Shown here in pieces: positions 26,001 to 34,400 of a stretch of DNA of 64,000 nucleotides (the stretch's first letter is position 1; each line of letters starts with the position of its first letter). The translations under genes and the position numbers were made by a program. The DNA comes from Echinarachnius parma. Lineage: Eukaryota > Echinodermata > Echinoidea > Clypeasteroida > Echinarachniidae. The stretch spans positions 1 through 64,000 of the forward strand of contig JBAMJV010008861.1 of the NCBI GenBank assembly GCA_037951105.1, given 5' to 3'. A model generated the notes under the pieces. It was not told where the DNA came from. It saw nothing but the letters and a program-made list of their open reading frames with translations, and made no database searches.

Positions 26001-27199
26001 ATTGTGTAAATGCAAAATAAAGTGCTTAAAAATGTCCCATTTTTATAGCATGTTGCTGCTCACCCATAACTAGTAGTTCAACCAAGATTCTCGTGTAGTC
26101 CTCGCCTCCCGAAACAAGACATGTGTAGTTTCCTGCATCATCGCTGTTCACGTCCGTCACAATCAGAACACTTGATCGGTCATTTCGGTTAACAATAATG
26201 GCATATCGCCCATCTGTTTTATTTGAACAACCAATTCCACACCGTATGATAGCTTCCTCTCTAAAAGTCCAAGTTATTGCTGGTGGTGATACGTCGCCAC
26301 TAGAATGTTTGCAGGGCAGATAAGCATCCTCTCCTTGTATGATCTCTGTCTTGGACGAGGAAACAACTTGAATTCCGCAAACTGGGTGCCCAAGAATATT
26401 CAAATCAAATGATAAGTAGCACGCCCGAAGTATGTTTTAGTGTATAACTCTTTTCGATTACAAACAAATATCATGGACAGTATTTCATTGACAATTTATC
26501 TATAAGTTTGTATCTAATTCTTATATTCGTGCATGTCTCACAATGATCAGTTTCGTACTTACGACCAATCTGTCATAACACTTAAATTAATAGAAACACA
26601 CAGAGGTTTGGTAATATGAGTTGGATGCTTGAAGTTTTACATATTCTGAAATATATAGTAAACATAGATTGAACAAACAAGAAAAAAGTAATTAAAAACA
26701 AAATTGAATACACTATTTACAATTTACGAGTACAAATGCTTGATTTCTGCACTTAGATAAGATGATTAGTATTAGTGCGTCAGGTGCAATTGTTACAAGA
26801 CAGACTTGTTCAATCGTGCAATATGAAATCACCATTACAACGCTTCAATGAATCGAGGACTCCTAAAAAGGAATAATCATAGATTACTAAAATCAATATG
26901 CTTCTCATGTGATATGTAGTTGTACATCAGTATAACCTCGTGAGAGAAAGCCAGTGTGAATTTGTTGGGGTAAATCAAAGACATAGTTGCACAACCCTTT
27001 AACTAAACCACAGGCTGTAACCCGATAACGTCACCGGGATTCATTTGATCAAGTAAAGACAAGCTTTATGTTAAACAAAGTTATATCAGAATTGATGTTA
27101 AAAGCTACAAAATAGAATTATGATATTATGACAATATTATGTCTTACCAAAATGATGCAGAATAAATGTAAGAATAAATACTGCGATGTTGAAGATCAT
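7710..27199 (-). CDS. Four-Ig-domain transmembrane receptor with tyrosine-motif tail (9 exons)
   Basis: Predicted type I membrane receptor of the immunoglobulin superfamily; ligand unknown. CDS = join of 27199-27148, 26381-26064, 25652-25320, 14269-13994, 13401-13087, 12561-12424, 10410-10079, 9541-9470 and 8015-7710 (complement). Every junction is GT..AG, phases match (1,1,1,1,1,1,0,0) and the total of 2142 nt is a multiple of three, which strongly supports the model. Order: signal peptide 1-20; Ig1 (C41, W55, C105); Ig2 (C157, W171, C211); Ig3 (C259, W272, C308); Ig4 (C351, W363, C412); transmembrane helix about 446-470; tail 471-713. The tail holds Y597-E-E-I (a classic Src-type SH2 ligand shape), Y645/Y647 and Y697-L-V-P. 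One-exon Ig domains with phase 1 borders are typical of IgSF genes. It is divergent from the Ig-sushi gene. The family is recognised only as IgSF; I do not assign an orthologue. The 11-kb intron between Ig2 and Ig3 could hide further exons I did not see. Confidence 0.8.
8250..8468 (-). CDS. Possible alternative terminal exon of the four-Ig receptor
   Basis: A phase-0 acceptor (CTATAAG) is followed by 72 codons and TGA, with S-E-L-G-Y-F-R-R and L-S-Y-N-K-L-I-Y-D. It could replace exon 9 after the YEEI exon. The acceptor lies exactly at the edge of the TIR element 8473-9367 and lacks a good pyrimidine tract, so it may be a chance frame or an exon exposed by the insertion. Confidence 0.3.
   Translation of the reverse strand, partial: NEMGFDFSNVSRSIEICKIDFKVSVDAFDRSQECPNSDTQSSIVSELGYFRRTIGIKSDIISQLSYNKLIYD
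8473..9367. mobile_element. Tc1/mariner-superfamily-like (pogo-type?) non-autonomous element
   Basis: Inverted ends AGTCAAACCTGTCTATAGCGACC and GGTCGCTATAGACAGG..CAGGTTTGACT, flanked by TA on both sides. Many GGTCGC subterminal repeats at the right end. It contains a 61-codon frame at 8874-9059 of no recognised function. It sits in the last intron of the four-Ig receptor. The superfamily call rests on TIR style and TA flanks only. Confidence 0.68.
9470..9541 (-). CDS. Exon 8: 24-residue tail exon with YEEI motif
   Basis: Acceptor TTCATTGCAG, perfect donor CAA-GTAAGT, phase 0-0, 72 nt. Residues 589-612 contain M-D-Y-E-E-I-N. pYEEI is the textbook high-affinity ligand of Src-family SH2 domains; Y-x-x-I with Met at -2 is not a canonical ITIM. 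Too short for an ORF scan on its own, but its borders and frame are exact. Confidence 0.75.
9650..9850. repeat. Poly-G repeat with GGCGGATCTAG inverted ends
   Basis: Begins GGGGCGGATCTAGC and ends TAGATCCGCCACTGC, with G runs at about 9680-9703 and 9796-9815. Short non-autonomous element inside the intron between exons 7 and 8 of the receptor. Confidence 0.65.
10079..10410 (-). CDS. Exon 7: cytoplasmic tail, His/Gln-rich segment
   Basis: Among several AGs, only the one at 10411-10412 after a long pyrimidine tract gives the phase 1 needed by the transmembrane exon (C-GT = Arg). Donor CAG-GTGAAC, phase 0. Residues 478-588: Ser/Tyr start (C-S-S-S-Y-S-P), His clusters and a Gln run at the end. 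There is no recognised domain. The intron upstream is almost wholly a nested transposon (10493-12368). Confidence 0.72.
10669..11988. mobile_element. Long-TIR transposon with 9-bp target duplication (Mutator-like)
   Basis: Element of 1320 bp starting GGCTTGGTACGAACAGTCAC and ending in its complement; the inverted similarity extends about 130 bp (through GGTCACCCAAATCTACG). It is flanked by the exact 9-bp duplication CAAAAAGAG (10660-10668 and 11989-11997). Long TIRs plus a 9-bp duplication fit Mutator-like non-autonomous elements. It carries a (GTGA)n microsatellite and no transposase frame. Confidence 0.8.
11231..11260. repeat. (GTGA)n microsatellite
   Basis: About six GTGA units; a degenerate AATC-rich stretch follows at 11335-11450. 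Confidence 0.85.
12424..12561 (-). CDS. Exon 6: stalk and transmembrane helix
   Basis: Acceptor TTTTGTTACAG, strong donor AAAC-GTAAGT, phase 1-1. Residues 432-477: a short acidic stalk (D-D-G-A-N-P-T-E-K-P-E) then about 25 hydrophobic residues with small-residue GxxxG-like spacing (S-G-S-V-T-G-I-A-L-G), stopped by R471 and K477 on the cytosolic side. Confidence 0.87.
12562..13086. other. Intron of the four-Ig receptor, nothing recognised
   Basis: Between transmembrane and Ig4 exons. No repeat family or further exon seen. Confidence 0.5.
13087..13401 (-). CDS. Exon 5: Ig domain 4 (membrane-proximal)
   Basis: Acceptor TTTGACACAG, donor TTCG-GTAACG, phase 1-1. Residues 327-431. Core C351, W363, C412 with F-G-N-I-S-C in the F strand (Tyr replaced by Ile). 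Three N-x-S/T sequons at 360, 394 and 409. Confidence 0.84.
13994..14269 (-). CDS. Exon 4: Ig domain 3
   Basis: Acceptor ..GATCCAAG, donor CAAT-GTAAGA, phase 1-1. Residues 235-326 start G-P-P-T-I-T. Core C259, W272, C308 with H-S-G-V-Y-I-C, 49 residues between cysteines, i.e. a short I/C2-type domain. A decayed copy of this exon and its flank lies at about 60.40-60.85 kb. An 11-kb repeat-filled intron separates it from Ig2. Confidence 0.85.
14800..16110. repeat. Two tandem copies of a ~640-bp unit
   Basis: GCATTACTCGTTTTCGTTGC starts at 14811 and again near 15450; the two copies agree through CAATGCTTGTTTACATAGTT, TTATATGGTATGTGGTTTGA and GTGGTTGAGCTCG. Each ends with a strong hairpin built on GCTCGGCT..GTGCGCAACGC around ATGCATCGCRCTC. 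Non-coding, inside the 11-kb intron. Confidence 0.82.
16135..16335. mobile_element. Half of a palindromic MITE (GGTGGCC ends)
   Basis: Matches the right arm of 49465-49885: CCTGACATGGTGTCACTC, AACAAAAACTAC, TGACTGTTCTTGGT and the end GGGCCACCCTGTAT. Confidence 0.72.
16455..17410. repeat. G/C-tract repeat block with CTTCCGGGGGCTTCGCCCCC units
   Basis: Begins with G and C runs (16490-16503, 16554-16572) and the 5272-type blocks. From about 16885 a ~267-bp unit occurs twice (AATCCCAAAGCTTCCGGGGG at 16907 and 17157), each followed by GGGTATCC and TTCCATCAG. Ends at a C run (17390-17403). Such GCTTCGCCCCCTGGACCC repeats are common in marine invertebrate genomes. Confidence 0.68.
18255..18556. repeat. 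Nested fold-back
   Basis: ATGGACCCTACTACCATGAA is complemented by TTCATGGTAGTAGGGTCCAT; the right side then repeats TATTTGATATGAATGATATA and ACAATCACACATAATAAAGG as complements of the left. Two interleaved stems rather than one simple hairpin. Confidence 0.72.
19021..19400. repeat. GGTCTCGGC-type minisatellite with C tracts
   Basis: Units of about 80-110 bp: ACCTGGTCTCGGCTTCGAAA, TTCTACGACTACCCCCC.., GCTTACAGGATTTT, AATGGGTCCTGG. The same family forms 39405-39990 and a fragment is at 11590-11650. Confidence 0.78.
19909..20288. repeat. Large palindrome, ~175-bp arms
   Basis: Left arm from CTAATTTGACTCTTTAAAAT to GTCTTTTTGTTGACAAT; right arm is its near-complement starting ATCGTCAACAAAAAGACAT; spacer about 25 bp. 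The arms differ by a handful of substitutions. Confidence 0.85.
20463..20925. repeat. TTACTGG(T/A)TTC tandem minisatellite
   Basis: Roughly forty units of 11-13 bp (TTACTGGTTTC, TTACTGGTTC, TTACTGGGCTC). A higher-order block (GGTATATATTACTGGTTTC..GGTCAATC) occurs three times. It creates an uninterrupted frame by chance. Confidence 0.88.
21120..21750. repeat. Interspersed repeat, inverted copy at 23630-24110
   Basis: CTAGGAATAGTACAATAGTGAT and AAGATGGCCGCCCCTAATTTGC at 21230-21340 match the complement of 23850-23990. A further fragment (GCAGCCATCTAGTATTAGAG) is at 21623. Non-coding. Confidence 0.68.
21760..22360 (+). mobile_element. LINE fragment, C-terminal part of reverse transcriptase
   Basis: Frame from 21792 reads F-L-G-V-I-I-D-D-N-L-S-W-N-Q-H, then I-S-K-S-I-G-V-L-Y-K-L and Y-N-S-L-I-L-Q-Y-L-L-Y-C-N-I-A-W-G, the standard post-YADD block of CR1/L2/Jockey-like LINEs. 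After a break it continues with Y-K-C-I-H-N-N-L-S-D and H-D-Y-S-T-R-N. 5' truncated and broken; inside the receptor intron. Confidence 0.88.
22361..22845. other. Intronic AT-rich sequence, nothing recognised
   Basis: A short G run at about 22487-22495 and no exon or repeat match noticed. Confidence 0.4.
22846..23535. mobile_element. Fold-back element with ~180-bp TIRs and a coding-like loop
   Basis: TIRs run from ACGATTAATGACGTAGCAGG to TTAATTCTACTAAATG on the left, complemented at 23345-23530. The loop (23030-23350) on the minus strand has an acidic frame with S-D-S-D-Y-D-E-D-D-D-D and R-Y-Q-R-I-A-E-T-N-A-Q-R, and a following K-H-R-T-A-Y-T-P-D-K-E-R segment. It may be a transposase remnant; family not determined. 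Confidence 0.75.
23630..24110. repeat. Interspersed repeat, inverted relative to 21120-21750
   Basis: TTAGGGGTAGCCATCTTAGA, ATCACTATTGTACTATTCCTAG and ATGCAAATTAGCTCATTAT are complements of the 21.1-21.4 kb copy. Confidence 0.65.
24180..24460. repeat. C-tract repeat (GCGTCGCGTTG), inverted copy at 25180-25265
   Basis: A 22-C run at 24361-24382 is flanked by GACCATTCGTCCAAAG and GGGTGCGTTGGGAGCG; complements of both flank the G run at 25191-25209. Confidence 0.7.
24741..25100. repeat. TG-rich and CT-rich simple sequence
   Basis: 24741-24900 is GT-rich (TGTGTGTTTG variants); 24990-25095 is a polypyrimidine stretch of TTCTTTTTCTTCTC units. Explains the long frames on both strands here. Confidence 0.75.
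25320..25652 (-). CDS. Exon 3: Ig domain 2
   Basis: Acceptor TTTGTTGCAG, donor G-GTGAGT, phase 1-1. Residues 124-234. Core C157, W171 and C211; the usual D-x-G-x-Y-x-C is replaced by S-S-S-L-T-C, so the domain is C2/I-like and divergent. N-glycosylation sequons at about 200 (NIS) and 226 (NKT). Confidence 0.83.
26064..26381 (-). CDS. Exon 2: Ig domain 1
   Basis: Acceptor CACCCAG, donor G-GTGAGC, phase 1-1. Residues 18-123. Core cysteines C41 and C105 are 64 apart, with W55 and the F-strand signature D-D-A-G-N-Y-T-C. An extra cysteine pair C65/C69 lies in the C-C' region, and an NKT glycosylation site at 71. The spacing is V-like or long I-set. Confidence 0.88.
26459..26715 (-). mobile_element. 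5'-truncated LINE 3' end
   Basis: GCATGTCTCACA, CTGTCATAACA and ATAGAAACACACAGAGGT in the same order as in 50270-50480, the 3' end of the LINE at 50.26-51.72 kb. Lies in the first intron of the four-Ig receptor. Confidence 0.65.
27148..27199 (-). CDS. Exon 1: start codon and signal peptide of the four-Ig receptor
   Basis: The open frame reads MIFNIAVFILTFILHHF and then a split codon (G) followed by donor GTAAGA, phase 1. It joins to the Ig1 exon (V-C-G-I-Q) to give a hydrophobic leader of about 20 residues with a plausible cleavage before the Ig domain. The ATG has A at -3. This is too short for an ORF scan; I chose it because it is a hydrophobic ATG stretch I found upstream on this strand that ends at a strong phase-1 donor. 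Confidence 0.78.
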
Positions 27200-28337
27200 G
27201 ATTACGCCGTGTCGTCATTAAGTTCGGAAATATTTCTGATATTTGTTGTTTTAGTCCCGTATATCAACATTCCTCCTCAGTTTACATGTACAAAGATAAT
27301 GTGCGTATAGTGTGATGGAAACTTTCACTAATGCAACGCAGCGAATCCCAATGAGGAAATGATACATGATTGATATTGTTAAACTTTCACCCGTTATAAG
27401 TCTACGTTTCAACTGCATGGGCGGATAACTACATTCAATGGAAATTACTACATTTTCTTCAGGCACTTATGTTGCGCATCTACTATATTAATATTGTACT
27501 GCGCATATGAAGTATTGTTTTCTATATCACCATAGGATTTCGTGAATTGTGGATTCAAAGCACATGGCATGTATTGAAGGATCTTAATGCATGCTCATTT
27601 GATATGAAGTTGGAATGTATTTTCAGATGACCTTTAAGTTAATTGTGTGTTTCAATCATGCTTCGGTAGGCAGATTGTATTCAAAATTGACACTTATTCA
27701 CCATCGAGAACTGAATGGGATGGAATTGAGTAAAACAGAACAGCATTTTTTTTCATCCAGCTCCCTAGAATGTAAAACATCGAAATTACCATTCCATTTC
27801 AAATTTTCTGATGTTGGAAATATTATAATTTGAAGGAACGGAGGTAAACATAACAGGGAAAGCAGAATATAGTTTAAACATTACAATGCATTGATTGCCA
27901 AACAATCGGATTTCCCAGTAATACCTCTCTAAATGTCAATAAAGACGTCAAAAGTATCTCGGTCAAAGCAGAGGCAAAGTTCACATCTAAGTACCATTTA
28001 CATTATCACGCTGTATTGATTTTTGCCACGTGATGACTTAACATTAGTTGTGCAGTAGGAATTATACAGTGGATATGACAGTAGACTGCGGTATGTTGCA
28101 TTGTAGCTTGTACAACAAGGCGATAACTATAACCTCAGAACTACGCTGAATATGTTGAGTAAAGACAAACTCAAATAATGGTAAGCACAATTTTCTTCAT
28201 ACTGTTATATAAGTGGTATAACTACAAACCATTGGAAAACTCATTACAGATATATTTGTGTTGTGTTGCTAGATTAACCTGGTATATAAAATGAATAGGA
28301 AATATAAGCATTAACATCTGTTCTCATTATTTTACAG
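27200..28337. promoter_or_regulatory. Shared upstream region of the divergent receptor pair
   Basis: The two start codons are about 1.18 kb apart on opposite strands, so any 5' UTRs and both promoters must lie here or in untranslated exons. A likely untranslated exon of the plus gene ends at 28180 (GTAAGC donor). A perfect E-box CACGTG sits at 28027-28032. No convincing TATA box was seen for either gene. Few repeats are evident compared with the flanks, which fits a conserved regulatory block. Confidence 0.45.
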
Positions 28338-28378
28338 GGAGTCTAGTTGTATGGAGATATTCCACAGAGGATTTCACG

Positions 28379-28406
28379 ATGGCCAGAGTATTCTTTTTGG
28401 CAATAG
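28379..28406 (+). CDS. Exon 1 (coding part): signal peptide start
   Basis: Starts M-A-R-V-F-F-L-A-I and a split Val codon, donor G-GTAAGA, phase 1. Joined to the Ig exon it gives a 20-residue leader ending ..D-V-L-A. The exon itself begins at 28338 after TATTTTACAG, so its first 41 nt are 5' UTR. An upstream ATG at 28351 in another frame overlaps the true start. A likely untranslated exon ends at 28180 (ATG-GTAAGC). Confidence 0.75.
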
Positions 28407-31400
28407 GTAAGATTTATCATACTATAATGAATCACGTTAATGTAAAAAACCAAAAAAAAACACATGAAAGATGACTAAACAATAATCCAACTTTCAGTAA
28501 ATTCACAGTATTATATTGCATGTGGATAGAAATAACGTTTTGACTTTGTGAACACAATTTCGTGCAGTCTTATGGAACATATAAAGAAACTGACCAGAAA
28601 TATATAATGTGATCATGAGATTCCAACGGTATTCGAACCCGAGACGTCCGGATTGCTAGACCCTAGACCGGTGCTCTTACCGACTAAGCTATAGAAAACC
28701 CTAGTACGGCGTTCGTCCTTGAAACCCCTTAATTTTGATTTCTTGAGTGGTCAGAAGCTATTATAAACCTGAGGTAAACATGAAGGAGAGAAATCAACTT
28801 GGGGATATATGCGAGGGTTCACCAAGGTGATGCAGCTTTTAAAACAATTAATTCAAACATATAAAGAAACTGACCAGAAATCTATAATGTAATTGAAAAA
28901 GAGCAAAGAAAATGGGATTATGTCGTGATGATTATAATTTTGAAGAGTGCCAATCACTAAATGTGTATTTCTTGTGTGAAATATACTCCCCAAAATTGCC
29001 AAATCATCGTAAAACTTCCTGCCAATGGCTGGTAAAACTGAGCGCTACGTCGTTGGCCTCTGCCAGATCTTATATTGTGCACATTCCATGTAGCAGATCA
29101 CAACTAAGCAGGTGGTCCATGGTCTGAAAGCCTTTACCGCACTCCCGGTCTGATGCACCTTCGATGTACATGTATCCCTAGTTCATCATGTTGGACTTGC
29201 ATCTTCCCACGCCTGTCCGAAGCCTATTCAGGCTACGCCATGTCATCCAGGGTTGGTTGAATCCTGCTGGCAGTTTCTCTGATAGCTGTATAGGCATACG
29301 CATCTCTACTAGCATGTCCTCCAGACTCTCTTTCCAGAGTTTAAGTCTCTTGAAGAATCGCTGCAGTCCAGTGGGTCAACAGATGAAAGGTAGCTTTTCC
29401 GTGACTTAAGGTGCCGAGAATGTAGTGGGTGGTCTGGGAGGTGATGTCTAACGTCCTCTGTTAAATGGTTTGTCCCAGTCGTTCCTTCTAGTTAGCAGCC
29501 ACTCTCCTCATGTCAGGGGGTGTGATGTCAGTCTTTGTTGGTCTCATACATCATGTGATGTAACGGCATCTTGTGTTAAGCACAGGATCAATCTTAGTTG
29601 TATGTGCTGAGCGTTCCCACACCAGATAGGCATATTCTGCAGCAGAATAGCAGATAGCCAGAGCAGTAGCATTGATTGTTGACGGGTTTGCTCCCCATTT
29701 GGATGTGTTCAGTTTCCCGTGTGTACGTCAAAGATCTATCTAAGGTCACCTAAGTAGACAGTACTGTCATAGTGTTCCAGTCTAGTTCCATTCTAGGTGA
29801 TCTTCCGTTTCCGGTTTGCATGCATGTTGTTCAGGTGAAAGCGGCATACTTCAGTTTTGGTTGGATTAGCATCCGGATGGTTCTTATTTTGTACAAGGAT
29901 AGGTTGGAAAGAGGCTCACATAAGGTGGCTTCTGTCTTGGGAAGTCATCACTTTGCGTGGTGAAACACAGGTCGTCTGCATAGTTCAAGATCCTAGTTTA
30001 GGGTTGGATAGGTCGGTCTTTAACATATATGTTGAACAGAGTTGGTGCCAGAACGCTTGGGGGAAGCCATTCTTTTGCCTGCGCCAACGACTATTTTTTT
30101 CCCCGACAGCTCGACGAAGAAGCGTCTGATCTCAATTAGGGTCTTCACCATGTTGGTTTGGTGCATGTTGTTAGTTACATCCAGTAGTTTGTGTACGAGC
30201 CTGTGGTGTACTAAAACGTGTACTAAATACTGTCCATTATTTTGTTTAGGGTACTATTTTGCCGTCAAATATAGGTTAAGTACAATATCAATGTCTAACT
30301 GTACTACACTGTTGGTCATAAAGTTGGAATATTTGTTTTGTTCCAACTTAATTCCCCCCCCCCCCCTTTTTGCGCCTAATGAACCATTTTAGACGAAAAA
30401 TAAAACATTTTATAATATTTCTAAGCTACCAATGTACAATAAATAGTTGCATGAATTTGCATTAATTAATTTAACTTTTTGTTTTGAGCTTTGAAAGGCA
30501 GGACCTTTGATGATTGCCCATTTTCCCTCTCCAAAGCGTATGTCCAACAAGTCACCGTTATGGGTCATTTCTAAAAATTGGGTGTACAATTTTCAACCAA
30601 AATTGGGACAGATCTCTCTAGGACATACTCCATCCAACGCCATGGGCTGCACGCCAAACGATGCTTGTGCTCCACCAGGAATGGGTGTCAACAAGTAATG
30701 TCCACTATTTCGTTGGAACATCGCAGGTTACGGTCTGTAAAATCCTCAGACATTTTTTTAGAGGAGGGTCAATTAAAGCCACGGGAATCTCTAGGACATC
30801 CACGATTAACCACCAGGATAGATTATTGCAAATTGCTTGACATGTGCCGTAGAAACCGGAAATGCCAAAATGGAGCCTTCCCCGTCTATGAAGAAAACAC
30901 TATAATCAACGCCTTCAGCCAAACTGTAGATCAGAGATCGCTATAACATGGTCACCGAGCAAGACAAACTACCAAGTGCCCACCCCATACTATACAGCCA
31001 ATATTTACCGGACGTCCCTGGACTAGGGAGTACAGAAGATCGCCGCCTGGACACTCGTGATATGTCATCTTAATGGGTACGAGCCATACCACTATTGGGC
31101 CGTCACAACCTCAAGTCGTTTTGCGAATGCATAAATTGTGGAGTTTCTCGCCACGTAATCGATGAACTCTTTGTCTTCCATCTGTTTGGTCAAGGATGTT
31201 ATGGCACGTACCCATTAAGATGACATATCATTAGTGTCCAGGCGGCAATCTTCTGGGCTCCGTAGTCTAGGGACGTCCGGTAAATCTCGGTTGCATGGTT
31301 TGGAGTGGACACTTCGTAGTTTGTCTTACTCAGTGACCATTTAGAGCAATCTCTGATGTACAGTTTAGCGAAAGGCGTTGATTCCATAGTGTCTTGTTCA

Positions 31401-34400
31401 TAGATGGCGAAGGCTCCTTTTTCGCATTTCCGGTCTCTACGGCACAAGTTAAGTATTTTGCGATAATTTATCCTGGTGGGTCAATTAAAGCCACGGGAAT
31501 CTCTAGGACATCCACAATTAACCACCAGGATAGATTATCGCAAATTGCTTGACCTGTGCCGTAGAAAACGGAAATGCCAAAATGGAGCCTACCCCGTCTA
31601 TGAAGAAAACACTATGTAATCAATCGTGGACAACCTAGAGATTCCCGTAGCCTTAATTGACCCCCCTCTCGATGATGTCTGAGGATTTTACTGACCGTAA
31701 ACTGCAATATTCCAACGAAATAGTGGACATCGCTTGTTGACACCCCTTCCTGGTGGAGCACAAGCATCGTTCGGTGTGTAGCCAATGGCGTTTGAAGGAG
31801 TATGGCCTAGAGATCCTCTGTGCCAATTTTGGTTGAAAATTGTACAGCCAACACTGAGAAATGACACATTATGATGACTTGTTGGACATACGCTTTGGAG
31901 AGGGAAAGGGGCCTGCCTTTCAAAGCTCAAAACAAAAGGGTAAATTAATTGATGCAAATGCATGCAACCATTCATTGTATATTGGTGACCTTACACCACA
32001 AAACGACCGTTATGTCGCCGTGGTAGTTTGTATGTTATTAGCTGATATAGCCAAATTTTGTTTAAAATATGAAATTCAGGTTTTTTGTATTTCCTGAATG
32101 AGGGTATCATAATCTACCTTTTGTGAAATTTTGAGCATCAGAAATCATGTTTAAATATGATTTTTAATCAAATAAATATGATCAGATTACAGTGCTTGAA
32201 TGGACGCCGATCTTTGAAACGGCCCGTTTTCTCTCTAACTTTGAAACTGATTCAGCCATGTTCCAAATCTTGGCTGCTAATTTTGAGAGGGTTCGCCTAG
32301 TCCAAATGTGACAAATTATATACCATTTTAAAGGTATTGACTTCTACTTTAATGTCATGTAAAAATTAGCACAATCATTTTTCCCGACTTATTGGTCGTT
32401 TTGTGGTGTGAGGTATTATTTGGTAGTTTGTTAACATTATATAATCATCTTTTTTAAGTCTAAAATTATTCATTAGGCGCAAAAAAACAGGGAAAATGAA
32501 GTTGGATCTGAACCCAAAAATTCCAACTTCATGACCAACAGTGTATATTCATTAGAATGTACATTAATAAAAGGTCATTTTTTTCTATAAGGTAAAGTGA
32601 ACACAATTTTGTAAAGCTTATTTTATCATCAGGGTGATTTTGAATCTGGAGGTGTCATTTTTGATGGTTTTTATACAAATTCAAAACACCAAAAATGACC
32701 AAAACTAGATTTTAAAAAATTGTTATTGGGGCTCCAAATCACTTTTTATAGAAATCTTACTAAATACGTTGAATTGTTCTTATGTGTTACTATGTTTGGG
32801 GCGTTAACCCAACATGCACAATTTGGACTGTGCCGTAACCACAATAAATAAACAGCTTTTCTTCAAAATTAGAATCATCACCATATAATAGTCTACAATA
32901 TATTAAAGGTTTTATTTTTCCACCAAATGGAGAAAATATGGCCTGTTTTATGACCTATTCCAAGTGCGTATTAAAACAACCAATTCATATTTTACACAAA
33001 AAATGGGTATGGTGGCCATTTTTAATATAAATTGTGCCCTAAAATCAATGAAAAACAGTTTTTAGTACACATTTAGTTTCATTTACAAGGTAGTTAACTC
33101 AAGGGACACAATCCTGTTATATTTAGGTATGAAAAATGAGGTTATATCATATTGGGGGCTAAGAGAGGCAAATTTCCGTGATTCGTCGGCCATTTTGGAT
33201 GTTTGCACTTTAAAGAACACCCTCAAGGTTTCTTGTCTGGCACTTGGCAAATTTGGAATCAGCATCTCTAAATTGACTAGAAACCACCAAAAAAGCATTA
33301 CATATGTCAAAGATTAAGTTTCCGATGTATTCTAGTTAATTAGTCTTGCAATTTAGAATTCTACGATTTGTAGTCCAAAAATGTCAAATTTTGTAGTTGT
33401 GGCGGCCATTTTGATTTGTTAAATTGACACAAACACAATAAATGTTGTGATTATCACTCTTCAGTTTAAGAACCAGCATAACAAAACAATCTAAAATCAA
33501 TAGAAATGTATATTTATTCTACGATATGGAGACTTGGCCCATTTCTTGTACTACTGATTCCATGTTTATATTCTTACCAATTCATACAGTACATAATTAT
33601 ACAAATTGGTTTGGCGGCCATTTTGAATTTAAATTGTGCCCTTTACACAATGATAAACAGCTTTGAGCAAATATGCCGTTTCATTTGAATAATAATTAAC
33701 TTTAGGAACAAAATCCAATTCAATAGATTTGTGTTAAATGTCTTTACATTGAGGTTATATCATTCTGGGGTCTAAGAAAGGGCAAATTTCCCTGTTTTGG
33801 CGGCCATTGTGGATTTTTGCATTTTAAAGAAAACAAATCAAGGTTTCGTGATTGGCCCTCTTTAGATTTAGAATCAGCATGGCAAAATAATCTTAACTAA
33901 ATTGAAAATACAATTTATTCCGCCATATGGGAAAAATTAGGACTACTTTAAATGACATTCCATTTGTACATTGAAATACCCATTCATATTGTACATAAAA
34001 TGGATTTGGCGGCCATTTCGAATTGTAATTGTGCCCTTAACACAATAATAAGCAGCTTCTACCATATATTTAGTTTCATTGTATTGCTAGTTAACTCGAG
34101 AACAACATTTGATTTGATTTATTTGTGTAAAATGGCGTTTAATTTGAGATTACATCATTCTGGTGGGAATAAAAGAGACAAATTTCCATCTTTTGGCGGC
34201 CATTTTGGATTTTCGCGTTTAGGAAAAAAAAAACGCTCAAGATTTCGTGTCTGGCATCAAGCAGATTAGGAATCAGCACCCCCGAATTGACAAGAAACCA
34301 TCAAAAAAACGTTGTATATATATTAACAAAAACAAGCTCAGGTGTTCTCTAGCTCAGACTATTAGAATGATGATGCGTTTTCCAATTATATATTTTTTCT

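Noticed and set aside
26549-26572. ATG followed by a perfect GTAAGT donor on the minus strand, upstream of Ig1
   Set aside because: Lies inside a LINE 3' end and gives no hydrophobic leader; the exon at 27199-27148 fits far better.
27251-27466. Minus-strand frame with a hydrophobic stretch (M-Y-H-F-L-I-G-I-R-C-V-A-L-V)
   Set aside because: No phase-1 donor follows the hydrophobic part.
30578-30946. 122-codon plus frame similar to a minus frame at 31199-31447
   Set aside because: The similarity is due to direct and inverted blocks of the fold-back element; no protein family recognised.
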